From the NCBI GenBank assembly GCA_963828285.1, contig CAWHEB010000002.1, positions 1,550,001 through 1,614,000 on the forward strand: a stretch of 64,000 bases of DNA. The letters run 5' to 3'. Every line of letters begins with the position of its first letter. Position 1 is the first letter of the stretch. This DNA is from DAIOEK01 sp963828285 (GTDB taxonomy: Bacteria; Chloroflexota; Anaerolineae; Anaerolineales; Anaerolineaceae). Positions 1-8,797 of the stretch are shown piece after piece. Position numbers and translations under genes: made by a program. The notes under the pieces were generated by a model that was not told where the DNA came from, did no database searches, and worked only from the letters and a program-made list of their open reading frames with translations.

Positions 1-1
1 C

Positions 2-1003
2 CAGCAGGGTGCCTGGAATGAAGCATTACGCCAGTATGAAAAGGCAATGAACTTGAACACCAGTTTTCCTGCAGCCATGTTGGCTCATGCCCAGGTTTTG
101 CAGAAAGTAAAGCCGGACACGTTTATTATCGACGACCTCAACGAAGTGATCGCTGCCGATCCATCCATGGTCGAAGCCTATATTGAAAGGGCATATCAAT
201 TTCTAAACCGAGCAAATTACGATGAAGCGTTAAAGGACTTGTCAGCCGCAAATGACCTTCGTCCAGATTCAGCTATAGTGTATTCTGTGATGGCGCAAGT
301 ATATCTCTCGGAAAATATGCCTGAATTGGCATTGGAAAATGCAAAGAAAGCATACGCTGCAGATAAGACAATGATCGACAATTACCTCATTCTAGGGTCA
401 GCATATATTGCCAATGGACAGATGGAAGCTTCAATTGATCCCCTGGAGATCTACCTCAGTTTCCATAAAAAAGATTTTAGTGTTTATGCAAAACTTGGGA
501 TCGGTTATTTTGCTGCGGGTAATATCGATAAGGCTATGGAAAACCTGAATGAGGCATTGCGACTTGAACCGAAACAGTATCAGGCATTGGTTACTCGAGG
601 TATCATCCGGTTAGATGAGGGAAAACTTCTCGATTCGGTGGAAGATTTTACAGATGCACTGAAGGTCAACGACAATGGATTTGACGCTGTCTATTATCGC
701 GGAAAAGCCTATATGGCACTTCGGAAATACTATGATGCTTATAATCAATATTTGCGCGCAGAAAACCTAGCTCCGACCCCAATAAAAAAAGCAGAGTGTA
801 TTTACCTGCAAGCCAAAGCGGCAACTGCCCGAGGTGATAGGGCATTCTATATAGATTCATGGACAAGACTACTTGCAGAACCTGCAGAAAACATGCCCAT
901 CGAATGGAGAATCGAAGCTGAATTAGCAATAACACCTTGTGATGGGGATGCCTGCATCCAGCGAACAGCGACGTATGACGCTCTATTCACACCTACACCG
1001 TAA
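2..1003 (+). CDS. TPR-repeat protein (5' end outside window)
   Basis: The visible part is made almost entirely of tetratricopeptide repeats: helical 34-residue units with the usual A/G/Y/P pattern, for example 'AYIERAYQFLNRANYDEALKDL' region at 165-240 and 'YAKLGIGYFAAGNIDKAM' around 485-540. The frame stays open to the very first bases of the window and those residues (QQGAWNEALRQYEKAM) are also TPR-like, so the apparent ATG at 47 is internal and the gene starts upstream. TPRs are protein-protein interaction scaffolds; no catalytic domain is visible. The C-terminal 60 residues are less repetitive and contain two cysteines in 'CDGDAC'. The gene ends at a strong terminator. The partner is unknown. 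Confidence 0.85.
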   Translation, partial: QQGAWNEALRQYEKAMNLNTSFPAAMLAHAQVLQKVKPDTFIIDDLNEVIAADPSMVEAYIERAYQFLNRANYDEALKDLSAANDLRPDSAIVYSVMAQVYLSENMPELALENAKKAYAADKTMIDNYLILGSAYIANGQMEASIDPLEIYLSFHKKDFSVYAKLGIGYFAAGNIDKAMENLNEALRLEPKQYQALVTRGIIRLDEGKLLDSVEDFTDALKVNDNGFDAVYYRGKAYMALRKYYDAYNQYLRAENLAPTPIKKAECIYLQAKAATARGDRAFYIDSWTRLLAEPAENMPIEWRIEAELAITPCDGDACIQRTATYDALFTPTP

Positions 1004-1014
1004 TTTTAATAAAT

Positions 1015-1041
1015 AAAAAAGCTCCTTCAAGGAGCTTTTTT
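1015..1041. terminator. bidirectional intrinsic terminator
   Basis: An A-run, GCTCCTT, a one-base loop, AAGGAGC and a T-run form a hairpin usable from both strands. It lies between the convergent TPR gene and the LOG-family gene. Confidence 0.85.
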
Positions 1042-1043
1042 AT

Positions 1044-1628
1044 TTATTCTCTTGTTACCCAACGTGCTAAATTCTTTGGATGCTGATAATTCTCAAGTTT
1101 ATTGAGTAGTTCTTTTGGATCTGAGGAGGATACCAACAGCTCAGCATGTTCCGGATAGATGAATCCTTCTACTTTTGCATGCTCGATCATCATTAGCATC
1201 GGATCAAAGTAACCCTCAATATTTAATGCCCCGATCGGTTTCTGATGCAATCCAATTTGGGACCATGTCAATGCCTCAAAAAGCTCGTCAAATGTGCCAA
1301 AACCACCCGGAAGGGCAACCAGGACATCTGCCAGATCATTCATCCTTTTCTTGCGGCTCTGGATATCCGGAGTCACTTCAAGGTTTGTCAGATTGTCGGC
1401 AATGAGTTGAGACTGGTTCAAGTTCTCCGGGACAACACCAGTAACTTCTCCACCAGCATGCAAGACTCCACCGGCGATTGCACCCATCAACCCGGTTTTG
1501 CCCCCACCGAAGATCAATCGTATTCTTCGTTCTGCCAATTCCTTCCCAAAATTTCGGGCAGCAGTATAAAAAGAAGAATGGATCTCATCTGAAGAACCGC
1601 AATAAACACAAATAGACTGAATCTTCAT
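1044..1628 (-). CDS. LOG-family protein (TIGR00730, cytokinin riboside 5'-monophosphate phosphoribohydrolase-like)
   Basis: A 194-residue Rossmann-like protein with the family signature PGGFGTFDELFEALTW (PGGxGTxxE) and an N-terminal ICVYCGSS strand followed by LIFGGGKTGLMG. Characterised members hydrolyse nucleoside 5'-monophosphates to base and ribose 5-phosphate; bacterial members are often annotated as lysine decarboxylase, which is misleading. The length matches the family. It starts six bases after the HAD phosphatase stop and is probably co-transcribed with it, which would suit a nucleotide or sugar-phosphate salvage role (inference). Confidence 0.88.
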   Translation of the reverse strand: MKIQSICVYCGSSDEIHSSFYTAARNFGKELAERRIRLIFGGGKTGLMGAIAGGVLHAGGEVTGVVPENLNQSQLIADNLTNLEVTPDIQSRKKRMNDLADVLVALPGGFGTFDELFEALTWSQIGLHQKPIGALNIEGYFDPMLMMIEHAKVEGFIYPEHAELLVSSSDPKELLNKLENYQHPKNLARWVTRE

Positions 1629-1634
1629 GATTGT

Positions 1635-2327
1635 TTAACCAAGCTCCTCTGGATTAATATTGAATAGTGCTGACATCTCTGCTGTTGCTTCTAGAATAAG
1701 ATCCGCACCCGATCGCCGTAATTCTCTTTCCTCACCAAAACCTGATAAGACTCCAATGGATTGGGCGCCAGCCCTTTTGGCACTTTCGATATCAACTGTG
1801 GTATCACCGACCATCAACAGCTGATCAGGTCTTAAGTGAAATTGTTCTGCGGCGAAGATCAGAGGATCAGGATATGGCTTGGTATGTTCACAGGTTGTTC
1901 CATGTACGATGATAGTAAAGTATTTTCGCAATCCTGCAGATTCCAGAAAAATATTCGTTTCCCATTCACCACGCACCGTAACAATTGCCAGGGGATACTT
2001 TTGGCTGATATTACGTACCAATTCCTCGATATGCTTTCCTACAATGAATTTTGATTTGTGATTTGTACGATAGCGGATCTTATTCATTAAACTTGCAATC
2101 TCGTCGTCAATTCCGATCCTATCCGGTATGGAGTAAATCCAATTGCCGGGTGATTCCATGCCCATGATGATGCGTCTGGCAGCTTTTTTCGTATCAAATT
2201 TGATAATTACTAGTTTAATTGGGAGAAGGATCTGTGCCAACCTGTCCACAAATAAATCGTCAGTTTCACTTAAGGTGCCATCAATATCAAAGCAAATCGC
2301 TTGTACTTTCGCAACATCAATCGGCAT
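1635..2327 (-). CDS. HAD-superfamily hydrolase (phosphoglycolate phosphatase-like)
   Basis: 230 residues with all four HAD motifs: I, DIDGTLS at residues 14-20 (nucleophile Asp and acid/base Asp); II, IVTVRGE; III, the Lys in KPYPDPLIF; IV, GDTTVDIESAKRAG. The cap between motifs I and II is the small helical type of Gph/YjjG-like phosphatases. The substrate cannot be told from sequence; it is likely a small phosphorylated metabolite. It is the first gene of a two-gene minus-strand unit with the LOG-family gene and is divergent from rpsB. Confidence 0.85.
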   Translation of the reverse strand: MPIDVAKVQAICFDIDGTLSETDDLFVDRLAQILLPIKLVIIKFDTKKAARRIIMGMESPGNWIYSIPDRIGIDDEIASLMNKIRYRTNHKSKFIVGKHIEELVRNISQKYPLAIVTVRGEWETNIFLESAGLRKYFTIIVHGTTCEHTKPYPDPLIFAAEQFHLRPDQLLMVGDTTVDIESAKRAGAQSIGVLSGFGEERELRRSGADLILEATAEMSALFNINPEELG

Positions 2328-2410
2328 GAATATCCCTCAAATCTGAATAATACTAGTATATCTGATAGCAGGGAAATCCGAACAAACAGCACATTTTTAA
2401 AAATATATAT

Positions 2411-2546
2411 GATATACTTGCTACCGCTCTGTCAAAAGCGGAGTAAATTCATTTCACACGGTTCTTGACCTGACTGGGTGTGCCTTCTATCGAGAGGGTT
2501 TCAGCCGGGGTAGACGGAACCGGAGGCTAAACGCCAGGGAGATTCT
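2411..2546 (+). promoter_or_regulatory. candidate rpsB promoter and structured leader
   Basis: The AT-rich stretch around 2395-2418 resembles a promoter. It is followed by a small hairpin CCGCT/AGCGG (2424-2428 / 2437-2441). Immediately before the gene a longer foldable element can be drawn: GCCTT (2482-2486) with GAGGC (2523-2527), enclosing GGTTTC (2497-2502) with GGAACC (2516-2521). Ribosomal protein S2 genes in several phyla carry autoregulatory leaders. That this one does so is inference. The AGGGAG just upstream of the ATG at 2547 is the ribosome binding site. Confidence 0.4.
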
Positions 2547-3419
2547 ATGTCCACAGTTATTTCCATGAAAGCACTTCTGGAAAGCGGTGTCCATTTTGGT
2601 CACCGAACAAATAAATGGGATCCACATATGCGTCCGTTCATTTTTACCGAACGCAATGGAATCCATATCATTGATCTGCAGCAGACTGTAAAAACCCTCA
2701 CCACTGCATACAATCTAGTCCGTGATACAGTCGCCGAAGGCGGTATTGTATTATTCGTTGGAACAAAGCGCCAGGCACAGGAAACCGTCAAAGAAGAAGC
2801 AGAACGATGCGGTATGCCCTATGTTACCGAAAGATGGTTGGGCGGTATGCTCACCAACTGGTCAACCATGTTTGCCCGTATCAGCGAATTGGACAGATTA
2901 GCCAAAATGCGAGATACCGGTGATTATGGCCGTCTGACAAAAAAAGAGATCTTGCTGATCAACCGCGAAATCACCCGTCTTGAAACCCATCTGAGCGGTG
3001 TTCGCAACATGAAACGCCTGCCTAATTTAGTATTTGTTATCGATGTTTCTCGTGAAGACACAGCCATACATGAAGCAAACCTCACTGAAATTCCCGTCAT
3101 TGCCATGGTTGATACAAACTGCGATCCTCGAGGCGTTGATTACGTCATTCCATCCAACGATGATGCCATCCGCGCCATCAAACTGATGGTAAGTAAAATC
3201 GCTGACGCGGCAATCGAAGGTAAGGCAGTCAGAAAAGATGATGGTGAAATGCCAGAGTCCGTATCTGTTGAGACCACAGCTGTACCTCGCCGTCAGGTAA
3301 TTGAACTGGAAGCAGAATTGGAAGATAAAGATTTGCTCGGAGCTGCCACTTTAGCAAAATTAGCTCCCGCTGCAGTTGAAACACCCGAGACTACCGTAAC
3401 ACCAGACGAAGAAGCGTAA
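2547..3419 (+). CDS. rpsB: 30S ribosomal protein uS2
   Basis: 290 residues. The core to about residue 225 is classic uS2: LLESGVHFGHRTNKWDPHM, FVGTKRQAQE, ERWLGGMLTN and PVIAMVDTNCDPRGVDYVIPSNDDAIRAI segments. A roughly 65-residue acidic, Ala/Glu/Thr-rich tail follows, longer than in E. coli (241 residues) but common for extended uS2 proteins. It is an assembly component of the small-subunit head/platform. It is the first gene of the rpsB-tsf unit, with 31 bases to tsf. Confidence 0.97.
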   Translation: MSTVISMKALLESGVHFGHRTNKWDPHMRPFIFTERNGIHIIDLQQTVKTLTTAYNLVRDTVAEGGIVLFVGTKRQAQETVKEEAERCGMPYVTERWLGGMLTNWSTMFARISELDRLAKMRDTGDYGRLTKKEILLINREITRLETHLSGVRNMKRLPNLVFVIDVSREDTAIHEANLTEIPVIAMVDTNCDPRGVDYVIPSNDDAIRAIKLMVSKIADAAIEGKAVRKDDGEMPESVSVETTAVPRRQVIELEAELEDKDLLGAATLAKLAPAAVETPETTVTPDEEA

Positions 3420-3450
3420 GAACGATATTATTTTAGGATCAGGGAACGAT

Positions 3451-4056
3451 ATGCAAATAACAACCGAAATGATTAAACAGCTCCGTGAGGCAACTAAAGC
3501 GGGGATTCTGGATTGTCGTAAAGCATTGGAACAATCCGATGGCGATTATCAGAAAGCCGTTGATTTCTTGCGTGAAAAAGGACTGGCAACAGCAGCCAAA
3601 CGAGCTGATCGAACAGCTTCCGATGGAGTTGTTGAGTTATATTCACACGGCAATGGCCGTGTAGGTGTGATGCTCGAAGTAAACAGCGAAACAGATTTCG
3701 TCGGACGTTCAGATCAGTTCCGCAAGTTCGCTCACGAATTGGCATTACAGATTGCAGCTGCTGCTCCCCGTTGGATCAAGGAAGATGATATTCCGGAAGC
3801 AGATCTGGAACGTGAAAGCCAGATAGCAACTGCAAAAGCCCGCGAAGACGGCAAACCCGAAGCAATCCTCCCCAAAATTGTTGAAGGATCAATTGAGAAA
3901 TTCAAAAATGAAACCGTCCTTCTTCGCCAGGCATATATCCGTGATGATAAGATGACTGTTCAACAATTGATGAACGAAGTTATCGTCAGCCTGGGCGAAA
4001 ACATCGTCATCCGGCGTTTTGTCCGCTGGGAATTAGGCGAAAGTACAAGTGACTAG
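3451..4056 (+). CDS. tsf: translation elongation factor Ts (short form)
   Basis: 201 residues with an N-terminal UBA domain (IKQLREATKAGILDCRKAL) and the EF-Tu contacting core including the TDFVGR signature in EVNSETDFVGR. EF-Ts recycles EF-Tu-GDP. The protein is about 80 residues shorter than E. coli EF-Ts, lacking the second core subdomain/coiled-coil bulk, as in many Chloroflexota, cyanobacteria and Thermus. It is co-transcribed with rpsB and followed by a terminator at 4064. Confidence 0.95.
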   Translation: MQITTEMIKQLREATKAGILDCRKALEQSDGDYQKAVDFLREKGLATAAKRADRTASDGVVELYSHGNGRVGVMLEVNSETDFVGRSDQFRKFAHELALQIAAAAPRWIKEDDIPEADLERESQIATAKAREDGKPEAILPKIVEGSIEKFKNETVLLRQAYIRDDKMTVQQLMNEVIVSLGENIVIRRFVRWELGESTSD

Positions 4057-4063
4057 GAAATCA

Positions 4064-4091
4064 AAGCCAACCGTAAGGTTGGCTTTTTTAT
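4064..4091 (+). terminator. intrinsic terminator after tsf
   Basis: AAGCCAACC / GGTTGGCTT stem with a 3-base loop and a run of Ts, ending the rpsB-tsf transcript. Confidence 0.9.
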
Positions 4092-4121
4092 ACCAGGAGA
4101 AAATAGGACTCTCCAGGTGTA

Positions 4122-4151
4122 TTGTCGACCTATCCAAATCTGACATACAAT
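4122..4151 (+). promoter_or_regulatory. sigma-70-type promoter for pyrH-frr-uppS-cdsA
   Basis: TTGTCG (4122-4127), an 18-base spacer and TACAAT (4146-4151), placed after the tsf terminator and 35 bases before pyrH. The -35 match is moderate. Confidence 0.5.
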
Positions 4152-4185
4152 AAATGAATAGAAATTCCTACTGGAGGCGCAAAAG

Positions 4186-4905
4186 ATGGAAAGCCTTAAA
4201 TATCATAGGATCCTACTGAAACTCAGCGGCGAATCATTATCCGGGATGCACGGATCGGGTATCGACCCAGAACGAGCACGGGATATCGCCGTACGGATCA
4301 AAGAAGTCCGTGAATTGGGCGTGGATGTGGCCATCGTTATCGGCGCCGGGAATCTCTGGCGTGGAAAAGTGGGACTTGACAGTGGCATGGACAGAGCTAC
4401 CGCAGATTATATGGGTATGCTTGCCACGGTGATGAATGCACTCGCCCTGATGGATGCTCTTGAAAGCAAGGGTGTGATGACCCGGGTACAATCTGCGATC
4501 GAAATGAGATCAGTCGCAGAACCTTATATCCGCCGGCGTGCCATCCGCCACCTTGAAAAAGGCCGAGTAGTGATCTTTGGCGGTGGGACTGGAAATCCAT
4601 ACTTTTCCACTGATACTGCAGCAGCATTGCGAGCAATGGAAATTGAATCAGATGTGGTCATAAAAGCAACAAAGGTCGATGGTGTTTACGATAGTGATCC
4701 ACACACAAACCCGAATGCAAAGAAATTCGATCACCTGACATATATAGAGGCATTGAATCTGCGCCTGGAAGTCATGGATAGCACGGCTGTTTCTTTATGC
4801 ATGGAAAACAAGCTCCCCATTTTAGTTCTCAATTTATGGGATCAGGAAGCATTGAAAGGGGCATTGCTGGGCAAACCGGTTGGGACATTGGTTACTGCAG
4901 AATAA
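4186..4905 (+). CDS. pyrH: UMP kinase
   Basis: 239 residues of the amino-acid-kinase fold, hexameric bacterial UMP kinase type. Landmarks are LKLSGESL at the N-terminus, IVIGAGNLWRG, DRATADYMGMLATVMNALAL, GGGTGNPYFSTDTAAALRA and KATKVDGVYDSDP. It phosphorylates UMP to UDP for pyrimidine nucleotide and UDP-sugar synthesis. A good GGAGG lies just before the ATG. The pyrH-frr-uppS-cdsA order is widely conserved in bacteria. Confidence 0.97.
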   Translation: MESLKYHRILLKLSGESLSGMHGSGIDPERARDIAVRIKEVRELGVDVAIVIGAGNLWRGKVGLDSGMDRATADYMGMLATVMNALALMDALESKGVMTRVQSAIEMRSVAEPYIRRRAIRHLEKGRVVIFGGGTGNPYFSTDTAAALRAMEIESDVVIKATKVDGVYDSDPHTNPNAKKFDHLTYIEALNLRLEVMDSTAVSLCMENKLPILVLNLWDQEALKGALLGKPVGTLVTAE

Positions 4906-4914
4906 ATAACATTC

Positions 4915-4931
4915 AAGGGATGTTATCCCTT
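4915..4931. repeat. perfect 17-bp inverted repeat between pyrH and frr
   Basis: AAGGGAT-GTT-ATCCCTT, immediately followed by TATAAT-like sequence (4931-4936). There is no T-run, so this is not a standard terminator. It could be an RNA processing hairpin or an operator over a weak internal promoter. Confidence 0.4.
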
Positions 4932-4982
4932 ATAATATGAGTATTAACCCTCGAGAGTCGCCGCAAAACATTGGAGGAGATT

Positions 4983-5540
4983 ATGGTTAAAGAGACTATC
5001 CGAGAATGTGAAGCCCGGATGAAGGGCGCATTAGAATCATTATCCGAAACACTCGCAACAATCCGAACCGGTAGAGCATCTCCAGCTTTGGTTGAGAGAC
5101 TTCAGGTTGAGTATTACGGAAGTAATACTCCGCTGATGCAATTAGCAAGTATATCGGTTCCTGAACCGCGCCAGCTATTGATTAAGCCATTTGATCCTAC
5201 CACGATCAAGGCTATTGAAAAAGCGATCCTTACCTCTGAACTGAGCTTAACTCCAAATAACGATGGAAAAGTAATTCGGTTAAATTTACCAGTTTTAACT
5301 GAAGAACGCCGCAGAGACCTGGTGAAAGTAGTTCATACCCATCTTGAAGAAAGCCGAATTGCTGTAAGAAATGTCCGCCGGGATCTAATTAAAGATTTAC
5401 GCGATTTTGAAAAAGAGAAATTGATCTCTGAAGATGATCTCAAACATGCAGAAGAAGAATTGCAAAAGCTGACAGATAAGCATATTGATCTAATCGATGG
5501 GTTGGGAACCAAAAAAGAAAAAGAAATCATGGAAGTCTGA
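4983..5540 (+). CDS. frr: ribosome recycling factor
   Basis: 185 residues from the ATG at 4983. An in-frame TTG at 4971 exists, but GGAGGAG (4973-4979) sits exactly at Shine-Dalgarno distance from the ATG, so the ATG is preferred. Family landmarks are the TIRTGRASPALVERLQVEYYG region, PLMQLASISVPEPRQLLIKPFD and the charged C-terminal coiled-coil helix. It splits post-termination ribosomes together with EF-G. Eleven bases separate it from uppS. Confidence 0.96.
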   Translation: MVKETIRECEARMKGALESLSETLATIRTGRASPALVERLQVEYYGSNTPLMQLASISVPEPRQLLIKPFDPTTIKAIEKAILTSELSLTPNNDGKVIRLNLPVLTEERRRDLVKVVHTHLEESRIAVRNVRRDLIKDLRDFEKEKLISEDDLKHAEEELQKLTDKHIDLIDGLGTKKEKEIMEV

Positions 5541-5551
5541 GGCCTATCCGA

Positions 5552-6298
5552 ATGCCAAAAAGCAGGGGTGAAAACGAATTACCTGTTGTTCCGAACCATG
5601 TTGCCATCATCATGGATGGCAATGGGAGATGGGCGAAGCAAAGAGGTCTACCAAGGCTGGCTGGTCATCAGGCTGGCACTGAAAATCTGCGCAAAATCAT
5701 TAAGGCTTGTGTTGAGTTTGGGGTGCGCTACTTAACGATCTATGCATTCTCAACTGAAAACTGGGGAAGACCCAAAGAAGAAATCGAAGGTTTGTTGAAG
5801 ATCCTCGAGAGTGTCATCGAGAAGGAATTAGGAGAACTTCACAAGGAGGGAGTCCAATTACGCCACATTGGCAGATTGGATAAACTTCCAGAGGGTTTGC
5901 GACATAAGGTGGAAGCCGCAATCGAGCTAACCCGGAATAACAATCGACTCACTGTTGTAGTAGCTTTTAATTATGGCGGCAGGGATGAAATTGTCCACGC
6001 AGTTGAGGAGATTGCACGAAAAGGGTTAAAACCCGAAGAAATTACCGAACAAGTGATCAGCGATCACTTGTTCACAGGTTCAATTCCAGACCCAGATTTG
6101 ATCATCAGAACATCCGGTGAGATGAGATTGAGCAATTTCCTGATTTGGCAAGCGGCCTACTCCGAATTGTATATCACACCGGTATATTGGCCGGACTTTG
6201 GGAAAGATGAATTGAAAATAGCACTTGATTCATTTTGCCAGCGGAACCGACGGTTTGGCGGGCTGGAAAAGGATGATCACGAACAATACCATTCATAA
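5552..6298 (+). CDS. uppS: isoprenyl (undecaprenyl) diphosphate synthase
   Basis: 248 residues of the cis-prenyltransferase family: HVAIIMDGNGRWAKQRG contains the catalytic Asp and diphosphate-binding GNGRW, followed by YAFSTENWGRP and the C-terminal IIRTSGEMRLSNFLIWQ with the R/S substrate contacts. It makes the C55-type lipid carrier precursor for peptidoglycan and polysaccharide assembly. It lies two bases upstream of cdsA, in the conserved order. Confidence 0.96.
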   Translation: MPKSRGENELPVVPNHVAIIMDGNGRWAKQRGLPRLAGHQAGTENLRKIIKACVEFGVRYLTIYAFSTENWGRPKEEIEGLLKILESVIEKELGELHKEGVQLRHIGRLDKLPEGLRHKVEAAIELTRNNNRLTVVVAFNYGGRDEIVHAVEEIARKGLKPEEITEQVISDHLFTGSIPDPDLIIRTSGEMRLSNFLIWQAAYSELYITPVYWPDFGKDELKIALDSFCQRNRRFGGLEKDDHEQYHS

Positions 6299-6300
6299 TT

Positions 6301-7113
6301 ATGCTTAGACAACGATTACTGGTCATTATCCTACTACTTCCAGCAGCGATTTATTTTATTGCTGTTGGAGGTATCGCTTTTAATATCCTTATCACCATTA
6401 TTATGTCCGTTGCTGCATACGAATACTATATGCTAATGCAAAAGGGCAGCTGGCAACCAAGTAGATGGTTGGTTGTTGTCGGGACTGCAGCCATCTGCAT
6501 CATGAGAGCCTTGTTTAGTTTTCGATACAGCGAATTTACTTTCAGCATTATCATTCTCACCGCCTTAACCGTTCATCTGATTGCTTTTGAAAAAGGCAGG
6601 GATCAGGCTCCGATCGATTTTGGCATCACCATAGGCGGGATATTCTATATAGGATGGCTGGGAGCTTACCTAATCTCCTTACGGTCACTGGATCATGGTC
6701 TTTGGTGGTTCATGCTCATGCTGCCTGCTGCCTGGTTGGCAGATTCAGCCGCCTATTTGATTGGTTCACGGTATGGCAAACATAAGCTTGTCCCAAGATT
6801 GAGCCCAAAGAAAACATGGGAAGGATTCTGGGCAGGTGTGATTGGAGGTATTATCGGTGGCGGATTGCTAGCATTGGTTTGGGGATTGCGCTTCCCGGTA
6901 TTCACCTTCGCAAAGGGAGCTATTGCAGGTGGAGTGATCGGACTTCTCACACCGTTGGGTGATCTTGGTGAAAGCATGTTCAAACGCATGGTGGGTGAGA
7001 AAGATTCAAGCAACTTTATTCCCGGACACGGCGGATTCTTCGATAGGATCGATTCGTGGCTTTGGGCGGGCGTTATTGGTTATTATTTAGCCACCCTTGT
7101 ATGGAAAATGTAA
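6301..7113 (+). CDS. cdsA: phosphatidate cytidylyltransferase
   Basis: 270 residues with about seven membrane segments and the CDP-diglyceride synthetase signature near the C-terminus (SMFKRMVGEKDSSNF then IPGHGGFFDRIDS), plus SPKKTWEGFWAG. It makes CDP-diacylglycerol from phosphatidate and CTP, the branch point of phospholipid synthesis. It follows uppS almost without a gap and is the last gene of the unit. Confidence 0.95.
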   Translation: MLRQRLLVIILLLPAAIYFIAVGGIAFNILITIIMSVAAYEYYMLMQKGSWQPSRWLVVVGTAAICIMRALFSFRYSEFTFSIIILTALTVHLIAFEKGRDQAPIDFGITIGGIFYIGWLGAYLISLRSLDHGLWWFMLMLPAAWLADSAAYLIGSRYGKHKLVPRLSPKKTWEGFWAGVIGGIIGGGLLALVWGLRFPVFTFAKGAIAGGVIGLLTPLGDLGESMFKRMVGEKDSSNFIPGHGGFFDRIDSWLWAGVIGYYLATLVWKM

Positions 7114-7193
7114 TACTTGCTATTGTGATTAAATTTCCGGTCTGTAAACTATAAGTAGTACGAATCCCAAAGGTAGTTCTCCACGGAGAAAAA

Positions 7194-8177
7194 ATGAATA
7201 CTGAACCAACCCGTAATCTGGCACTTGAGTTAGTCCGCGTAACTGAAGCTGCTGCCCTTTCGGCTGCCAGATATATGGGCAGAGGAGAAAAAGAAGCCGC
7301 TGATGGTGCAGCTGTTGATGCCATGCGCATGATCTTGAACTCGATCCAAATGACTGGTGTGATCGTGATCGGAGAAGGTGCAAAAGACGAAGCTCCAATG
7401 CTTTTCAATGGCGAAGTTCTAGGAACTGGCGATGACCCACAGGTTGACATTGCGGTGGATCCAATTGACGGGACACGTCCCCTGGCGAATGGAGCATTAA
7501 ATTCCATTGCGACAGTTGCTCTAGCTCCACGCGGATCGATGTACAACCCCGGACCATTGGTCTACATGCATAAATTGGCTGTTGGTCCGCAAGCAAAGGA
7601 CGTTATTGATATCGATGCACCAGTCCAGGACAATTTACAAAAAATTGCCAGAGCAATCGGGGAGAGGATTGAAGACCTAACTGTGGTCATCCTTGATCGA
7701 CCCAGGCATGAACAGTTAATAAAAGAAGTCCGAATTGCAGGAGCCAGGATCCGTCTGCTCCCTGATGGGGATGTGGCAGCTGCATTGATGACCGCCTGGG
7801 AGAATACAGGTATCGACGTCTTGATGGGTATTGGGGGTACTCCTGAAGGAGTATTGGCAGCCTGTGCATTGAAATGCATGGGTGGGACCATCCAGGGGAA
7901 ATTGTACGCTCGTACACCCGAAGAAGAAAAACTTGGTAGAGACCTTGGTTATGATTTCAACAAAGTTCTGTTCTTAAACGACCTGGTTTCCTCTGACGAT
8001 ATCTTCTTTGCTGCGACCGGCATCACCAATGGCGATCTCTTACGTGGAGTGGATTATAGAGCGACCGGCGCGATGACCCACAGCCTTGTGATGCGGGGGT
8101 TGACAGGTACTGTCCGCGAGATCATTGCCACCCATCGCTTGGAAAAATTAAGCAAAATCAGCCGTGTAAAGTATTAA
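7194..8177 (+). CDS. glpX: class II fructose-1,6-bisphosphatase
   Basis: 327 residues of the GlpX family: VIGEGAKDEAPML (metal-binding Glu) and the inositol-phosphatase-like DPIDGTRPLANG are both present, followed by GIGGTPEGVLAACALKCMGG. It hydrolyses fructose 1,6-bisphosphate in gluconeogenesis. AAAAATG is preceded by GGAGA. It stands alone on the plus strand, and its last four bases overlap the convergent sugar transferase gene. Confidence 0.95.
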   Translation: MNTEPTRNLALELVRVTEAAALSAARYMGRGEKEAADGAAVDAMRMILNSIQMTGVIVIGEGAKDEAPMLFNGEVLGTGDDPQVDIAVDPIDGTRPLANGALNSIATVALAPRGSMYNPGPLVYMHKLAVGPQAKDVIDIDAPVQDNLQKIARAIGERIEDLTVVILDRPRHEQLIKEVRIAGARIRLLPDGDVAAALMTAWENTGIDVLMGIGGTPEGVLAACALKCMGGTIQGKLYARTPEEEKLGRDLGYDFNKVLFLNDLVSSDDIFFAATGITNGDLLRGVDYRATGAMTHSLVMRGLTGTVREIIATHRLEKLSKISRVKY

Positions 8178-8797
8178 TTTCCCATCCACTCTTTTGCGGT
8201 TGCTTCGCCTTCCTGCGAGATACCTTCCCGGCGGATCACTTTCCAAAGGGTCATGAACAAAATTTTTATATCCAGCCAGAATGTCCAATTATCTACATAC
8301 CAGACATCCATTTTGAATTTATCTTCCCATCTCAAGCTGTTTCTTCCATTTACCTGTGCCCATCCAGTAATTCCGGGTTTTGTATCATGCCTTCGATTTT
8401 GCTCAGGTGTGTAACGGTCAAGATAGCTCATTAATAAAGGCCGCGGACCAACCAAGCTCATCTCCCCTATTAGAACATTCCATAGCTCTGGTAATTCGTC
8501 CAAACTACTTGAACGAATGAACTTGCCCATAGGAGTGATTCGTTTGTGGTCTTCCTGAATATTAATCGTTTCAGTAGATGCAGGAAGCATGGATCTGAAT
8601 TTGAGAATATTAAACGGAATGGACTTCCAACCGGGACGTAACTGTTTGAAGATGATCGGTAATCCCAGGTTAAGATATATGATCAGGGTCAGGATAAGTA
8701 ATACCGGAATTAGAATAATGAGTAGAAGAGAGCTGACCAAAATATCAAAAACTCGCTTGGTATGAGGAAAATGAGTTGGAGTTATTTTTTCTGTCAT
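8174..8797 (-). CDS. monotopic phosphoglycosyl transferase (bacterial sugar transferase)
   Basis: 207 residues: one N-terminal hydrophobic re-entrant segment (residues about 14-38, starting KRVFDILVSS) followed by the catalytic domain with ILKFRSML, SSLDELPELWNVL, MSLVGPRP and PGITGWAQVNGRN. These are the hallmarks of the short PglC-like members of the WcaJ/PglC superfamily, which transfer a sugar phosphate from a UDP-sugar to the polyprenol phosphate carrier. It overlaps the upstream BMP lipoprotein gene by ATGA, so the two are translationally coupled, an unexpected pairing. Confidence 0.92.
   Translation of the reverse strand: MTEKITPTHFPHTKRVFDILVSSLLLIILIPVLLILTLIIYLNLGLPIIFKQLRPGWKSIPFNILKFRSMLPASTETINIQEDHKRITPMGKFIRSSSLDELPELWNVLIGEMSLVGPRPLLMSYLDRYTPEQNRRHDTKPGITGWAQVNGRNSLRWEDKFKMDVWYVDNWTFWLDIKILFMTLWKVIRREGISQEGEATAKEWMGN

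Noticed and set aside
7073..7546. Antisense frame of 157 codons over the glpX start
   Set aside because: It is the shadow of glpX codons on the other strand; no ribosome site and no family resemblance.
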